Source: Pardosa pseudoannulata
Lineage: Eukaryota > Arthropoda > Arachnida > Araneae > Lycosidae
Reading direction: 5' to 3'
DNA length: 64,000 bases
Assembly (NCBI GenBank): GCA_032207245.1
Contig: CM063506.1
Location: 42,458,971 to 42,522,970, forward strand
Shown one piece after another: positions 12,456 through 23,090 of the stretch (the first letter of the stretch is position 1; each line of letters starts with the position of its first letter). Below the pieces are notes generated by a model that did no database searches, was not told the origin of the DNA, and saw only the letters and a list, made by a program, of their open reading frames with translations. The position numbers and the translations under genes were made by a program.

Positions 12456-12672
12456 AATAAAAAAATTTCTATTATATGTGATACTTTACACAGAAACAAA
12501 TTTAAAAGTCGCCTTTTAACGTGTAAACAGCATAGGCGGTCGGTGTCGACGTGAACGATGACGTCTCAAACTCGGAGGAAAAGTATCGTTTTTGAGAGAC
12601 GTTAAAGAGTCCGCTATAAAACCCATCAGAAATCACTCATTAGATCACTGATGGTGGAGTGGCAGTTTTTAC

Positions 12673-12756
12673 CTTAGGGTTCCGAGGACAGCCCTGGTAG
12701 CTAGCGGGGTGTGAACCTCTGCAGTTATAACATTTGGAGGAATCAAGGCCACTATT
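12673..12756 (-). pseudogene. LINE ORF1 zinc-knuckle fragment, inverted copy
   Basis: Same 84-nt exon-like CCHC fragment as 1,718-1,801, with the same AG and GT borders and the same translation. Confidence 0.5.
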
Positions 12757-13234
12757 CTGGAATACATTTGATAAAAAGGAATAAAATTTATTACAATACC
12801 GGTTACATTTAAAAAGAATTACAGAAAAACTAAGTACATGTAAAAAGAAAGGATAGTGAGAGTTCATCTCGACTGTTTACACCCGGGTTCCGACACCAAC
12901 TCTGAGGTCGTTCGTTATGGTTTCAGTTAGTTCGCAGTTAGTATGCCGGGGGATTACCACATTCATCTTGAATACTTATAATATCATTACGAACAGCTCA
13001 CTTCTCATATTATTTACCTTCACTAGAGTGCTCCGAAAATGCCATTCAATTGGAAGAGAGAACTAACAGTTGTCGCAATTAGCTGTTTATGACGCTATAT
13101 TTGAAGTACGTAAATGATGATTTTAACAAGATACCTTTCTTCCAACTCAGAGTTTGAGGTTGAATCAGATACCCATGGATTTGGAGTATTTTGGGAAACT
13201 CATATTTGTAAGTTTTATCCTGGTAGATCTTTAC

Positions 13235-14641
13235 AATGAGGAATTTGCACATGTGGGGGATTCGAACAACTTAGTGTTTTTCTGATAATTTCAGACTCGT
13301 AGATTCCAAAAATGTTCTCAAAAATGTAAAATACTAGGTCCATCATTTAAAAAATTAATTTTAAAAGTTAAGCGAAAATCACGTGACATCAAAACGCTCC
13401 GTGATTGGTTGTGATGTCATCGTTCATGCAGACCAATATTTTTGTATTGCTTTTAAGCGCGCACTATTTTCCGATTTTGTTTTTGCAAGTTCCTAAAATT
13501 TTCTAGCAATCAAAATTTATTTTTATTTAAACCTGAAGGTTTATTTTATCAATCTAGATAGCTTAGTTATCTCAAATTGTCATAAATATCTCTTCTACCT
13601 GGATTTACCAAAGCACAATCAGACAACCTCCCGAAAATTGACAGCATGTCAATGTTTTCTTTCTTGGCAAAAAACCCGGATTTTATGGGAGCAGAAATAC
13701 GAGGAATTAAAACCCAAAGGTATGTAAAATCATTTATATTTTTTTCCAATTTTACTTAACATGTATTAATACTTTATTCATGCTAAACACAGCTCTTTTG
13801 TTTGTAAACACAAACAAAGCAAATAAATATACATATATCATATACACACACATTTGTAGTAGCATCGTTTTTTTATAAATAGAGACGGATGTAATATTAA
13901 AATAAAAATTAGAGGAGGTATTTATTGTGAGACCGGTCTCATTAGCCTTCGTGTTGCAAAAAGTAGACCGTAGCACTCCAAAACCAAACTGCCGAACGAT
14001 GGCCGAATGGTTAGGGTGCTGGCCTTCGGATCCGGAGTTCGTGGGTTCGAATCCCACTATGGCATGGATGTTCGTAGCCGTTCGGAATCGGCGTTAAGCA
14101 GTAGGTCCCGGTCTCATTAGCCCTCGTGTTGCAAAAAGTAGACCGTAGCACTCCAAACCAAACCAAACCAAAACCAAACCAATTCTTAGATATTTTAAAT
14201 ATGATGAAAAGAAATTTAAAATCTTTAAACGGCTTTACTTAATTATTTATACATTTTTAAATAGCAATACAATTTTATTGCCTTTAATATTAATGTCAAA
14301 TTAAAAAATGTATAAAATTTCTCAAATTAAATTTAATTTTTAAAGTAATATCATTATTAAGTATTTTAAAAATATTATACTTTTTTTCAAATTAGTCACC
14401 AATATAATCGAAAAGTATCACTGTGATTTGATACACAAGAAAGTATGCATCTCTGAAGAAAATATTTATAATACCTTGAAAATACATAACCTTTCCCTCC
14501 CCCGAGTTATTTATTAGATAATTATATGCTTTAGATATATATATGTTTTTCGATATTTATATGCTTTATAAAATATTTATTGTACTCGAACTCTGTGACA
14601 ATACTCGAAAATTAGCAGTTTTTAAAAATTAAGTAGCAGTG
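13235..14641 (-). mobile_element. Family A copy 3, 3' part
   Basis: Together with 35,716-36,313 this forms one complete minus-strand family A element split by the BEL/Pao element. Its 3' TIR reads AATGAGGAATTTGCAC at 13,235-13,250. It was later hit by the SINE at 13,990-14,162. Without nested insertions the element is about 1.9 kb. Confidence 0.8.
13990..14162 (+). repeat. Complete tRNA-derived SINE with 12-bp TSD
   Basis: The 173-bp SINE has a tRNA-like head. The A box is TGGCCGAATGGTTAGG (14,000-14,015), an anticodon-loop region CTTCGGA suggests tRNA-Arg(TCG) ancestry, and the B box is GGTTCGAATCC (14,044-14,054). A body and a tail ending in CCAAAC repeats follow. Perfect 12-bp TSDs CCAAAACCAAAC lie at 13,978-13,989 and 14,163-14,174, so it landed in the tail of an older SINE fragment. 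The left arm of the inverted duplication lacks it. An internal Pol III promoter is implied by the boxes; activity is not shown. Confidence 0.9.
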
Positions 14642-14874
14642 TGTAGTTTCTATTAGTATCTACGATGAAAAAAATAGATGCGGGCATTCTTGTTAAGAGA
14701 TGACAACGGCAAATGATGACAATAACACATATATTTTAAGACAAAACGGCATTACAAAATTACATTTTCTTCTTATACGTTATTCAAATAAACAACCATT
14801 TTTTCGTTCTCACAACTGCTGCCATTCCCTAACAGAGAAACTTACCTCTCATGGAGTTTGAGCGTGACGCAACA
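14642..14874 (-). repeat. BEL 3' LTR
   Basis: 233 bp, starting TGTTGCGTCACG and ending AGAAACTACA on the minus strand. It differs from the 5' LTR only by a few A/T-run length changes and isolated bases, so the insertion is fairly recent. Confidence 0.92.
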
Positions 14875-14892
14875 TTCTCCCCACCTTGAGTT
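14875..14892 (-). promoter_or_regulatory. BEL polypurine tract
   Basis: The minus strand reads AAGGTGGGGAGAA immediately before the 3' LTR. This is the expected site for plus-strand DNA priming. Confidence 0.7.
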
Positions 14893-15510
14893 TGGGAATG
14901 CGAACTCAAAACAGTAAATATAAAATTCATCAAAGGCATCAAAGGTGGTGATGCAACTGGACTCTATGGGCCAAGTCCGTTAATCCAGAGGCTTCAATCA
15001 GTAAGCACAAAAATGACAACGAGCGAAAAGTAAACACATAAAAGAGCAAAGAGATAGAAGGGTTGATTCGTGAGTTCATAACACAAAACTAGAGAGTAGA
15101 AAGTTTAGGGATAGTAAAACATAAATATATTTTTTGGCCAGTGACATCCGTACAAAATAAGCCGAAAGTATTTGAAAAATAATGAGTAAAACAAAAAATT
15201 TAAAAAAAAATTTTGGAAAAAATAAAATATAAGTTTTAGAAATAAATAAATTGTTTTAAAAATCAAATAAAGGCCTAAAAAATAATATTTAATTATATTA
15301 ATAATTTTTATGGATATATTTTTGATGTTATAAATTTTAAATTGCTTAGTAGTGATGATCGGGTACGAAAGTTTTAATGATTTGGAAAAAATATAATTTT
15401 ATGTTTTAAAAATAAATAAACTGTTTTAAAAATCCAAAGAGAGCCTAAATAATAATAAATAATCGCAAAAAACAATTTTTATCAATTTTAATTTAGATTT
15501 GAAAATTTTG

Positions 15511-15600
15511 ACTTCGTCGGGAATAGAACCCGACGACAACGCAATGAAGGTGAGCGGTGGGCAAGGCGTTTACTAACCAAGCCACGCCTCTGCATAACGA
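15511..15600 (-). repeat. tRNA-like segment in LINE L1 3' UTR
   Basis: The minus strand has a B-box/T-arm with a perfect 5-bp stem and 7-nt loop (TCGGG TTCTATT CCCGA, 15,517-15,533). It also has an A-box-like TGGCTTGGTTAG about 50 nt upstream. The acceptor strands do not pair, so it is not a functional tRNA. The segment lies inside a 113-codon open frame (15,493-15,834) just after the ORF2 stop. It recurs in the second LINE copy and, degraded, in the truncated copies, so it travelled with the LINE. Confidence 0.65.
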
Positions 15601-17751
15601 TTTTAGCAAAATAAAGTACTCTTGGATTACAATATTAAGCTCCGCCTTCAACATGACGTGAAAGCGCAGAGCATTACGGGAAGAAATAGGAGAATTTACA
15701 CGGAATAAAATTAATTTAGAGTACGATAAGTGATGTATGGCCAGTTTTAAGCATTTTAAATCTTTTTTCTTACATTTTGTAACATTTTTTAAGGTTTTTT
15801 TGGTAGATTTTTTATTTTTTATATAAGACAGCACAAAATTATTAAAGATCTTTGGCTAGAATGGCCATAGGCCTTCTTCTATTGCAAGCATCAGCGGGGT
15901 CGTAGTTGACAAGATTATTTATTAATTCATTGCTTAAATTTTTATGAAATTTAGTGGAAAGATTATAAATAAATTTTGGAATATTAGGAATCTTAAGTTC
16001 TTCGTGGATTTCGTCGTTGCGAAAGTACCATGGCGAATTAGTGATTTCTCTTAATATTAAATTTTGAATAACTGTTAATATTTTAATGTTAGAATCTGCT
16101 GCATACGACCACGCTGGTGCGGCATAGGTAAATATCGGACGAAGGAAGGAAGTGTAAACGAGCAGCTTATTTTTAATAGTCATTTTGCTTCGGCGAGCAA
16201 TTAAGGGATACAGAGCTCGCTTGGCGTTTCTATATTTATCTTTAACAGCTTTAAAATGTTGCTTCCAAGTTAAGTTTTTATCTAGCGTTACTCCTAAGTA
16301 TTTGACAGTATCCGACCAAGGAATACGAGTGTTATTGATATATATGTTGTAATTGACATAAGTCGTTCTCTGTTTGGCTGTAAACATTGCGGCTTCGCAT
16401 TTACTAGTGTTAATCCTAATTTTCCATCTGTCTAGCCACTCAGAAATTTTGACTAGGTGTTTGTTGACGGCAGTCACGGCAAATTTATAATTTTTGTTCG
16501 ATGAAAATATCGCTGTGTCGTCGGCGAAAATTGCAAGTTCGGTAGTAGGATGAACAGGGATGTCATTTATATAGATATTAAATAAAGTAGGGTCGAGAAG
16601 TGATCCCTGTGGTACACCGGAAAGGATAGGAAATTTTGAAGAGTAGGTCGTATAGATTTTTACTTGAAAAGTGCGATCCGTTAAATAAGAGTAAATTAAT
16701 TTAACTAAGTTTTTAGAAAAGTTATAGTTTACTAGTTTGTGTATGAGTGCGTCAATCCAGATTTTGTCGAAAGCACGAGCAATATCTAAAAATGCAGCAG
16801 CGGTTGAACGTTTATTTAATCTATTTTTTGTCAACAGTTCAGTAATGCGGTAAATTTGGTGGGGTGCCGAAAGATTCTTGCGAAAACCAAACTGGTAAGG
16901 AATTATAATGTTTTGATCTTCGAGATGTTGATTAATTTCCGCAAGAATGAATTTTTCTGTGATTTTACTGAGAGTATTTAATAAGCTAATTGGTCTATAA
17001 TTATCTGGAGAAGAATGATCCTTTTTAGGTTTTGGAATAGGGACAACGATAGAATTTTTCCAGCATTTTGGAAAATAGTTAAAGTAAAATATATGATCAA
17101 TTATGCTGAATAAATAATAAATATATTGAATGGGGAGATGCTTGAGAGCAGTATTAGTGATATTATCTTCTCCAGGGGATTTACGTTTTGGTAGGTGACG
17201 AATAATTTGGATAAGGGTAGCCGAATCAATATGAACATTAGTGTTAGGCGAATTAAAATTTTGAATAGTAGAAATCGAAAAGTTGACATCATTGGTCGTG
17301 TTTACGTCAGAACCTGGATTAGGTGTGAAATTTTGTGCAAGCGTGCTGCCGATTAAATTACATTTTTCCTCCGCTGTGTATTGAATGACGTTTGTAGTCG
17401 GATCTTTGAGTGGAGGAATAGGTGTGAAGGAATTTTTGAAGTGCCTGGCGACTTTCCAGATGGAATTGTCAGTGGTGTCTAGAGAAGTTAGAAATTATCC
17501 CATTGGGTGTTAGCTTTATCGTGTATATAATATTTGAGATCTTGTTGTGCATTATTTAAAATTCTCTTATTGAGTGGTGTTTTATTTCTCTGCCAGGCTT
17601 TCCTGGCACGATTACGATTATTTATTAATAATTTTAAGTGCCTGTCGTGGTGGCGTTTGTCTGTGTCAGGAATGATGGTGGAAGCAAAAGTAACGCTGTC
17701 GTTAATATCAGTAGTTATTTTAGTGATAAAATTTTCTAAATCATTGGTATT

Positions 17752-17926
17752 TGTAATAATGCAAACATAACTTAACTGTGTTTTTAACTGATTGTTTTTT
17801 AACTGTATCATGTAACTGCTAATTTCAGTGTGTGTGTTAATAAACATGTGCTCGCATGTGTACCTGCACAAGAGATCTTTTTGTTAAGATTGCTTCCTAA
17901 GATATTGAGTTAACCTAAAATTAGCA
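17752..17926 (+). repeat. Copia 5' LTR
   Basis: 175 bp, beginning TGTAATAATGCA and ending AAAATTAGCA (TG...CA). It contains AATAAAC, a possible polyadenylation signal, about 100 bp before its end. No difference from the 3' LTR was found by eye. Confidence 0.95.
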
Positions 17927-17944
17927 GGTTATGGGCCTAGCAGC
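17927..17944 (+). promoter_or_regulatory. Copia primer-binding site (initiator tRNA-Met type)
   Basis: GGTTATGGGCCTAGC starts with no spacer after the LTR. It resembles the copia-type site complementary to an internal stretch of initiator tRNA-Met (a half-tRNA primer). The assignment rests on known copia biology. Confidence 0.8.
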
Positions 17945-18063
17945 TTTGAGACTGTGAACTTTACTTTAATTCAGTATCGGCTCAGATCAACTCTCTCGAG
18001 TACGCCTGAGTGATAGTTCAGTGGAATCTATCTGTGATCGTTTTTTTTTAAAGAACATTCAAC

Positions 18064-21000
18064 ATGGACTTTAAGACGCAGATTGAAAAATTAGAAGGTT
18101 CGAAAAACTGGACGAAATGGAAGCGGCAGGTAGAATTACTACTTGTGCATCATGATGTGCTTGATTTGATTACCGGCGATCGTGTTAGGCCTAACGACCC
18201 GGGAATCGCTGCTACTCCGGAGCAGCGGGAGAGCTTTGAAACCAAGGTCAAAGCTTTCAAGAAAAGTGATGCGCTGGCTCAACTAATTTTAGTTGGAAGC
18301 ATGGACAATGCCAATGTTGAATTAACTTCAACATGTAACTCTGCCAAAAGCACGTGGGATAAATTAATTTCAATTTATGAGCTGAGTTCCGGACAGCGTG
18401 TCGATCGACTGATGGAACAATTTTTCACTTTCCAGAAAGATCCCTCTGAAGATGTGGTCACACATGTTGCACGATTGCAACGAAATTTCAGCGAACTGAA
18501 TGATGAACTGAAACGGTTAGTGAAAACTGAACTTCCGGAACTATTACTCATGAGTAGAGTAATGTCAACCCTACCTAGTGAATATTTTGAATTCAAAAGC
18601 GTGTGGGAAAGTGTTCCTGTGCAGGAAAGGTCAATTAATAAATTGACTGAACGTCTTCGTCTTATCGAAATGAGACTGCCTGCAAGACAAAGTGATCATT
18701 GTGCTTTAGTCGTTAAAACCCATGAGAATAAAAAGGTTAGTAAACCTAGGCAAGAAAAAGTAGAGAAAAAATGTTTTAAGTGTCACAAGCCTGGGCACCT
18801 TGCAAAGAATTGTTATAAGAGAAACAATTACAATAAACAACCAGAAGGAGATGCATTTATGTGTTTTGAGGATATGAAAGATAAAGATGTGTGGCTTGCA
18901 GATTCTGGTGCTTCTGCCCACATGACACCTCACAAAGAATACTTTTTATCCTATGAGCCATTTTCTTCACCGAAGGAGGTTAAGATTGGAAATGATGGGA
19001 CCATATTTGCCTTTGGTCAAGGAACAATCAACGTTCAGATGCTAGTGTCTGGTAGATGGGAAAACAACCATCTAAGTGCAGTATGGTTTGTTCCTGAAGT
19101 AAGTCGAAATTTATTCTCCATCGGTAGGGCTGTTGATAAAGGCTATGATTTTAAAGTTGATAAGAATGGTTGTTACTTATCCAAAGACAAGCGTGTTCGC
19201 ATAGCTGGGAAAAGGACATCTCGAGGACTGTATGCATTAAAGATGAAGGTTTTAATTCCTGAAAAATCTGCAGATGTTTTGATGGCAGTAGCAGATACTA
19301 TGCAGCTGTGGCATGAAAGGTTGTGTCACCAAAATAAGCACCATGTTAAAAATATTATGAAACAGCATAATATTGATGTCTCAGCAACCACTGATTTTTG
19401 TGAAGGTTGCATGCTTGGTAAGCAACATAGGGATACTTTTTGGGTGAGAAAAAACCGACCCACAGTTGCTGGAGGGCAGATAAATGCTGATGTTTGTGGC
19501 CCCATGCAAGAAATATCTGTAGGAGGTGCAAGGTACTATGTATGCTTCAAGGATGACTTTACAAAGTTTCGCTGAGTGTTTTTTGTGAATAAGAAATCAG
19601 AGGTTGTGAATTGCTTGAAAACATTTATCAGTGAATCTGAATCAGCTGGACATAGAATTAAAGAACTATTAAGTGATGGAGGAACAGAATTCAATAATTC
19701 TGAAGTAAAAGCCTTCCTTGAATCTAAAGGAATAATGAACCGAATTTCTATGCCATACACTCCTCAGCAAAATGGTGCTGCTGAGAGAGAAAATCGCACA
19801 TTAGTAGAATGTGCTCGATCTCTCATTCACACTAAAGAGCTTCCAATCAAGCTATGGGCTGAAGCAATTAACACTTCTGTATATGTATTAAACAGAACTG
19901 CCAAGACATCAGTACCAGGTAAGAGTCCATATGAACTATGGTTCAATAAAGAAAAACCATGTATCGATCACTTACGAATTTTTCGAACTGAGTGTTATAT
20001 CCATGTGCCAAAGCAGCAGAGAAGAAAATGGGATCCGAAAAGTAAGAAAGGTCGTCTGGTTGGGTATTGTGGTGACAAGGATGGGTACAGAATATGGACA
20101 AACAATGATAAAGTTGTTTTAAGTCGAGATGTTGTCTTTAAAGATGAACAAGTACTAGGAACTGTGTATTCGAATGTGACTGACACAAAATCTGAGAATA
20201 ATCTAGAGCTTACTTTGCCTACAGAAGATGAATCTTCAAACTCAGATGTTCTAACAGAAAATCTAGGAGAGTGTATGGACACAGTAAATAGTGTATCCAA
20301 TGCAAACAGTGATTTGTCAGTAAGTCGCTCTAGAAGAGAAATTAAAAAGCCTTTGTACCTGCAAGATTATATTTTAATGGCAGAATTTTCAAATCCTGAT
20401 TCTTATGCTTCTGCTATGGCTTCAAATGATGCTGATAAATGGAAGCAAGCAATGGATGAAGAGATGAATTCCTTAAAGAAGAATGATTCTTGGGATCTGG
20501 TTGAATTGCCTCAAAATAAGAAAGTCATTGCAAATCGTTGGGTCTTGCGAATAAAGACAAAAGGAGATGGCTCCATTGATAGATACAAGGCGAGACTAGT
20601 AGCAAAAGGTTACTCTCAGAAACAGGGCATTGATTACGATGAAACTTTTAGTCCTGTGGCTAGATTTGACACTGTTAGAATGCTTATCAGTATTGCAGCC
20701 AGTGAACAACTTAAATTCTTGCAGTTTGATGTGAAAACTGCATTCTTATATGGAGAGTTGCAAGAGGAAGTTTACATGAAACAACCGGAGGGCTATGACG
20801 ATAAATCCAGCCGAGTGTGCAGGCTTAAGAAAAGCCTCTATGGACTAAAACAAGCTCCTCGTTGTTGGAACAAAAGGTTTGTTGACTTCATCCATAATCA
20901 AGGCTTGAAATCTTCTCATTCAGACCCATGTTTATTTATGCGGGTAAATCCTACAAGTAAGCTGCTTGTAGTTATTTATGTGGATGATGGTCTTGTTGCT

Positions 21001-21960
21001 GGAAACGTAAAAGAGGAAATGTCAGAGTTTATAAACAAACTTGGCAGTGAATTTCAAGTGACGGTGGGCTCACCAGACTGTTTTCTTGGAATGAGCTTGA
21101 AACAAATGGAAAATGGATCTATTTTTGTAGAGCAAACAGCATATACAAAAAGAATTCTTCATCGTTTCCATATGGATGAGTGTAATCCTGTGGCTGTTCC
21201 TATTGAAAAACATAATTCAAGTGAAACTGATGTTGAGATTGGTGAAAATGTTCCATATCGAGAAGCAGTGGGCAGCCTTATGTATCTAGCTACTGCAACT
21301 CGACCTGATATTGCTTACTCTGTAAGTGTAGTGTCTGAAACACATGATTGTCCAAAAGTTTCCAACTGGAATTGTGTAAAGAGAATTTTTAAGTATCTGA
21401 AGGGGACATTAGACTATGGGCTGTTTTATCCCAGTGATCATTCAGTGAGACAACTGAAAATTTACACTGATGCTGACTATGCGGGTGACAGCAAAACAAG
21501 ACGCTCAAGATCTGGCATGGTCAGTAAATTTGCCAACGGTACTATATCTTGGACAAGTCAAAAACAAAAAAGTGTTGTTCTCTCTACTATTGAAGCTGAA
21601 TATGTAGCAGCATGTGAAGGTTCAAAAGAATGTATTTGGCTCAGTAGACTACTAAGTGAAATTGGTGCATCAAATGATCTGCCTGTGTTGTACGTGGATA
21701 ATGCAAGTGCTCTGAAACTTGTGAAAAATCCAGAATATCACAAGAGATCTAAGCATATTGATGTAAAGTTTCACTTCATTAGGGAAAAATTCCAAGAGGG
21801 TAAGTTCAGTATTGAACATGTGGACAGTCAGAATCAAATTGCTGACATCCTGACTAAACCTTTGGGACGATTACAATTCCAGAGACTGTGTCAACAATTA
21901 GGACTAAGAAACAGAAAAGTTTTGTTTGAGAGGGACTGTAATAATGCAAACATAACTTAA
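18064..21960 (+). pseudogene. Copia gag-pol polyprotein, one in-frame stop
   Basis: A single frame of about 1,298 codons. It holds a UBN2-type gag (from residue 1), a CCHC knuckle CFKCHKPGHLAKNC (about 237), an aspartic protease with DSGAS (about 280) and an integrase zinc motif with H..H..C..C (about 415-455). The integrase core with LSDGGTEF (about 536) follows, then RT with VARFDTVR, LKKSLYGLKQAPR and YVDD (about 972). RNase H has YTDADYAG (about 1,134) and ends near DILTKPLG. One TGA at 19,573-19,575 sits inside the integrase core where related proteins have Trp, a likely G-to-A change. The reading frame ends 24 nt inside the 3' LTR. No other lesion was seen. Confidence 0.96.
21922..21936 (+). 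promoter_or_regulatory. Copia polypurine tract
   Basis: The purine-rich GAGAGGGA just upstream of the 3' LTR, inside the end of the polyprotein frame, is the expected plus-strand primer site. Confidence 0.65.
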
Positions 21961-22111
21961 CTGTGTTTTTAACTGATTGTTTTTTAACTGTATCATGTAA
22001 CTGCTAATTTCAGTGTGTGTGTTAATAAACATGTGCTCGCATGTGTACCTGCACAAGAGATCTTTTTGTTAAGATTGCTTCCTAAGATATTGAGTTAACC
22101 TAAAATTAGCA
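21937..22111 (+). repeat. Copia 3' LTR
   Basis: 175 bp, reading as identical to 17,752-17,926. It contains the last 24 nt of the polyprotein frame including its stop. Confidence 0.95.
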
Positions 22112-22883
22112 GTATTATTAATATTTGGGAGGTCAAAATTTTTAGAATTTAGATGATCTTTAAATTGCTTCCAATTAATAAATTTTTGTGGCCTAAAAGT
22201 ATAAGGGTTATTACTAATAAATATTTTTAATAAAACGGGATTGTGATCTGAGGAGAGGTCGCATACGGTTTCGATAGTGATAGAATTTGGAATACCTTTA
22301 ATTAATGCAAAGTCGATAACGCTGCTGCTATTATTAGTGTGGTGTGTTGGCTCGTTAGGTGCAAAAATATCAAAATCTGAATTATCTGAAAAGTTTGTGA
22401 TCATTTGTCCATAAGAGTTATTACAAGTACAATGCCAGTCCCTATGCTGAGCGTTTAGATCTCCAAAGATAATTATGTCATTATTAATTGTGCTAAGTGC
22501 ATAGAGATCGTCAAGTACTTCGCGCGGATTTAGAGATGGTGGAATATAAGTGGAAATTATGGTAAATGCAGATCCGTTATTAATTTTAATATTAATAGCA
22601 GTAGCGTTGATAATTTGTAGAGAAGGAAGAATAATTACATGATGGGGAATAGTGCGTTTAATAATAATAGCGGTACCTCTCATGGCTTGAATTGGACTAG
22701 GGTAGTCATTCCTGTATGTGGTGTAGTCTTTGATGTTGAGTTTATCCCCCGGTCGGAGATGGGTTTCTTGTAGTAATACAATATCGGGAGAGCGCTCGTT
22801 TACGAATTCCCTGAACTCACGAATCCTATTTTTAATGCCGTTGCAATTCCATGCGAAAACTGATAAAAACCTGTTAAATGCCA

Positions 22884-23090
22884 TTACTGACCAGTGGAAG
22901 GAGCTTGAATAAGTCCCGAGAAGAACGCCAAAAGACGCTCCTCAGAGGACGTAGCTTTGATCATATTAGCTTTTATATTTTTGTGATGATTTCACTAAAG
23001 TCCTGGATTCCCAGCATCTGTTTAATTTCGTGCAGGAGACCTGCAATTTCGCCTAACTGGCTAGTGTTTGCTTGTATCTGTGGGAGCGGG
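22884..23090 (-). pseudogene. LINE ORF1 C-terminal fragment
   Basis: The last about 65 codons of the gag-like ORF1 (…LGEIAGLLHEIKQML…, then SSEERLLAFFSG). A 2-nt insertion near 22,975 creates a stop (22,973-22,975) and shifts the frame between the two parts. The downstream frame ends in TAA at 22,886-22,884, whose last A is the first base of the ORF2 ATG (TAATG). The 5' end is truncated at a C run near 23,090. Confidence 0.7.

Larger units (their letters stand above)
11755..14610 (-). repeat. Right arm of large inverted duplication
   Basis: Reverse complement of 1-2,720, with the same order of modules inverted. It is about 136 bp longer than the left arm, chiefly because of the SINE at 13,990-14,162 with its duplicated tail. 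The family A material continues to 14,641, where a BEL/Pao element interrupts it. Confidence 0.9.
17752..22111 (+). mobile_element. Ty1/copia LTR retrotransposon, near-intact
   Basis: The 4,360-bp element has 175-bp LTRs that read as identical, a PBS directly after the 5' LTR, one long gag-pol frame and a PPT before the 3' LTR. The 5-bp TSD GTATT lies at 17,747-17,751 and 22,112-22,116, within the LINE ORF2. Identical LTRs make this the youngest datable insertion in the window. Orientation is opposite to the LINE, BEL and gypsy elements around it. Confidence 0.97.
15842..22884 (-). pseudogene. LINE ORF2: AP endonuclease plus reverse transcriptase, split by copia
   Basis: ORF2 of a Jockey-like LINE nicks target DNA and copies the element RNA. 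The N-terminal AP endonuclease lies at 22,884-22,112 (FAWNCNGIKNR, LLQETHLRPGD, FGDLNAQHRDWHC, SSDHNPVLL). After the copia insertion the linker continues from 17,746. The RT follows with NYRPISLLN, QFGFRKN, AAFLDIARAFDKIW, SGVPQGS and the catalytic FADD, then the thumb and C-terminus to 15,842. Excising copia plus one TSD joins the halves in frame. One further lesion is a 1-nt deletion near 17,488. Length without copia is about 890 codons, normal for the family. The start codon overlaps the ORF1 stop (TAATG). Confidence 0.93.
14905..23090 (-). mobile_element. Jockey-like LINE copy L1 (5'-truncated, split by copia)
   Basis: A non-LTR retrotransposon on the minus strand. It holds the end of ORF1 (23,090-22,884), the full ORF2 (22,884-15,842, split by copia at 17,752-22,111) and a 3' UTR of about 900 nt to about 14,905. 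It starts abruptly inside ORF1 next to the 3' end of the second LINE copy, a normal 5' truncation. The 3' UTR also occurs at 2.8-3.5, 23.1-24.0, 59.9-60.6 and, diverged, 47.6-47.8 kb. The exact 3' end and TSD could not be fixed by eye. Confidence 0.88.

Noticed and set aside
15493..15834. 113-codon ORF after LINE ORF2, repeated at 23,663-24,004
   Set aside because: It spans the 3' UTR and tRNA-like segment. The translation of a tRNA-like sequence is not expected to be protein, and the UTR copies in family A do not keep it open.
19995..20300. Minus-strand 101-codon ORF within copia pol (and similar antisense ORFs in gypsy and BEL)
   Set aside because: Shadow frames of the clearly homologous polyproteins on the other strand.
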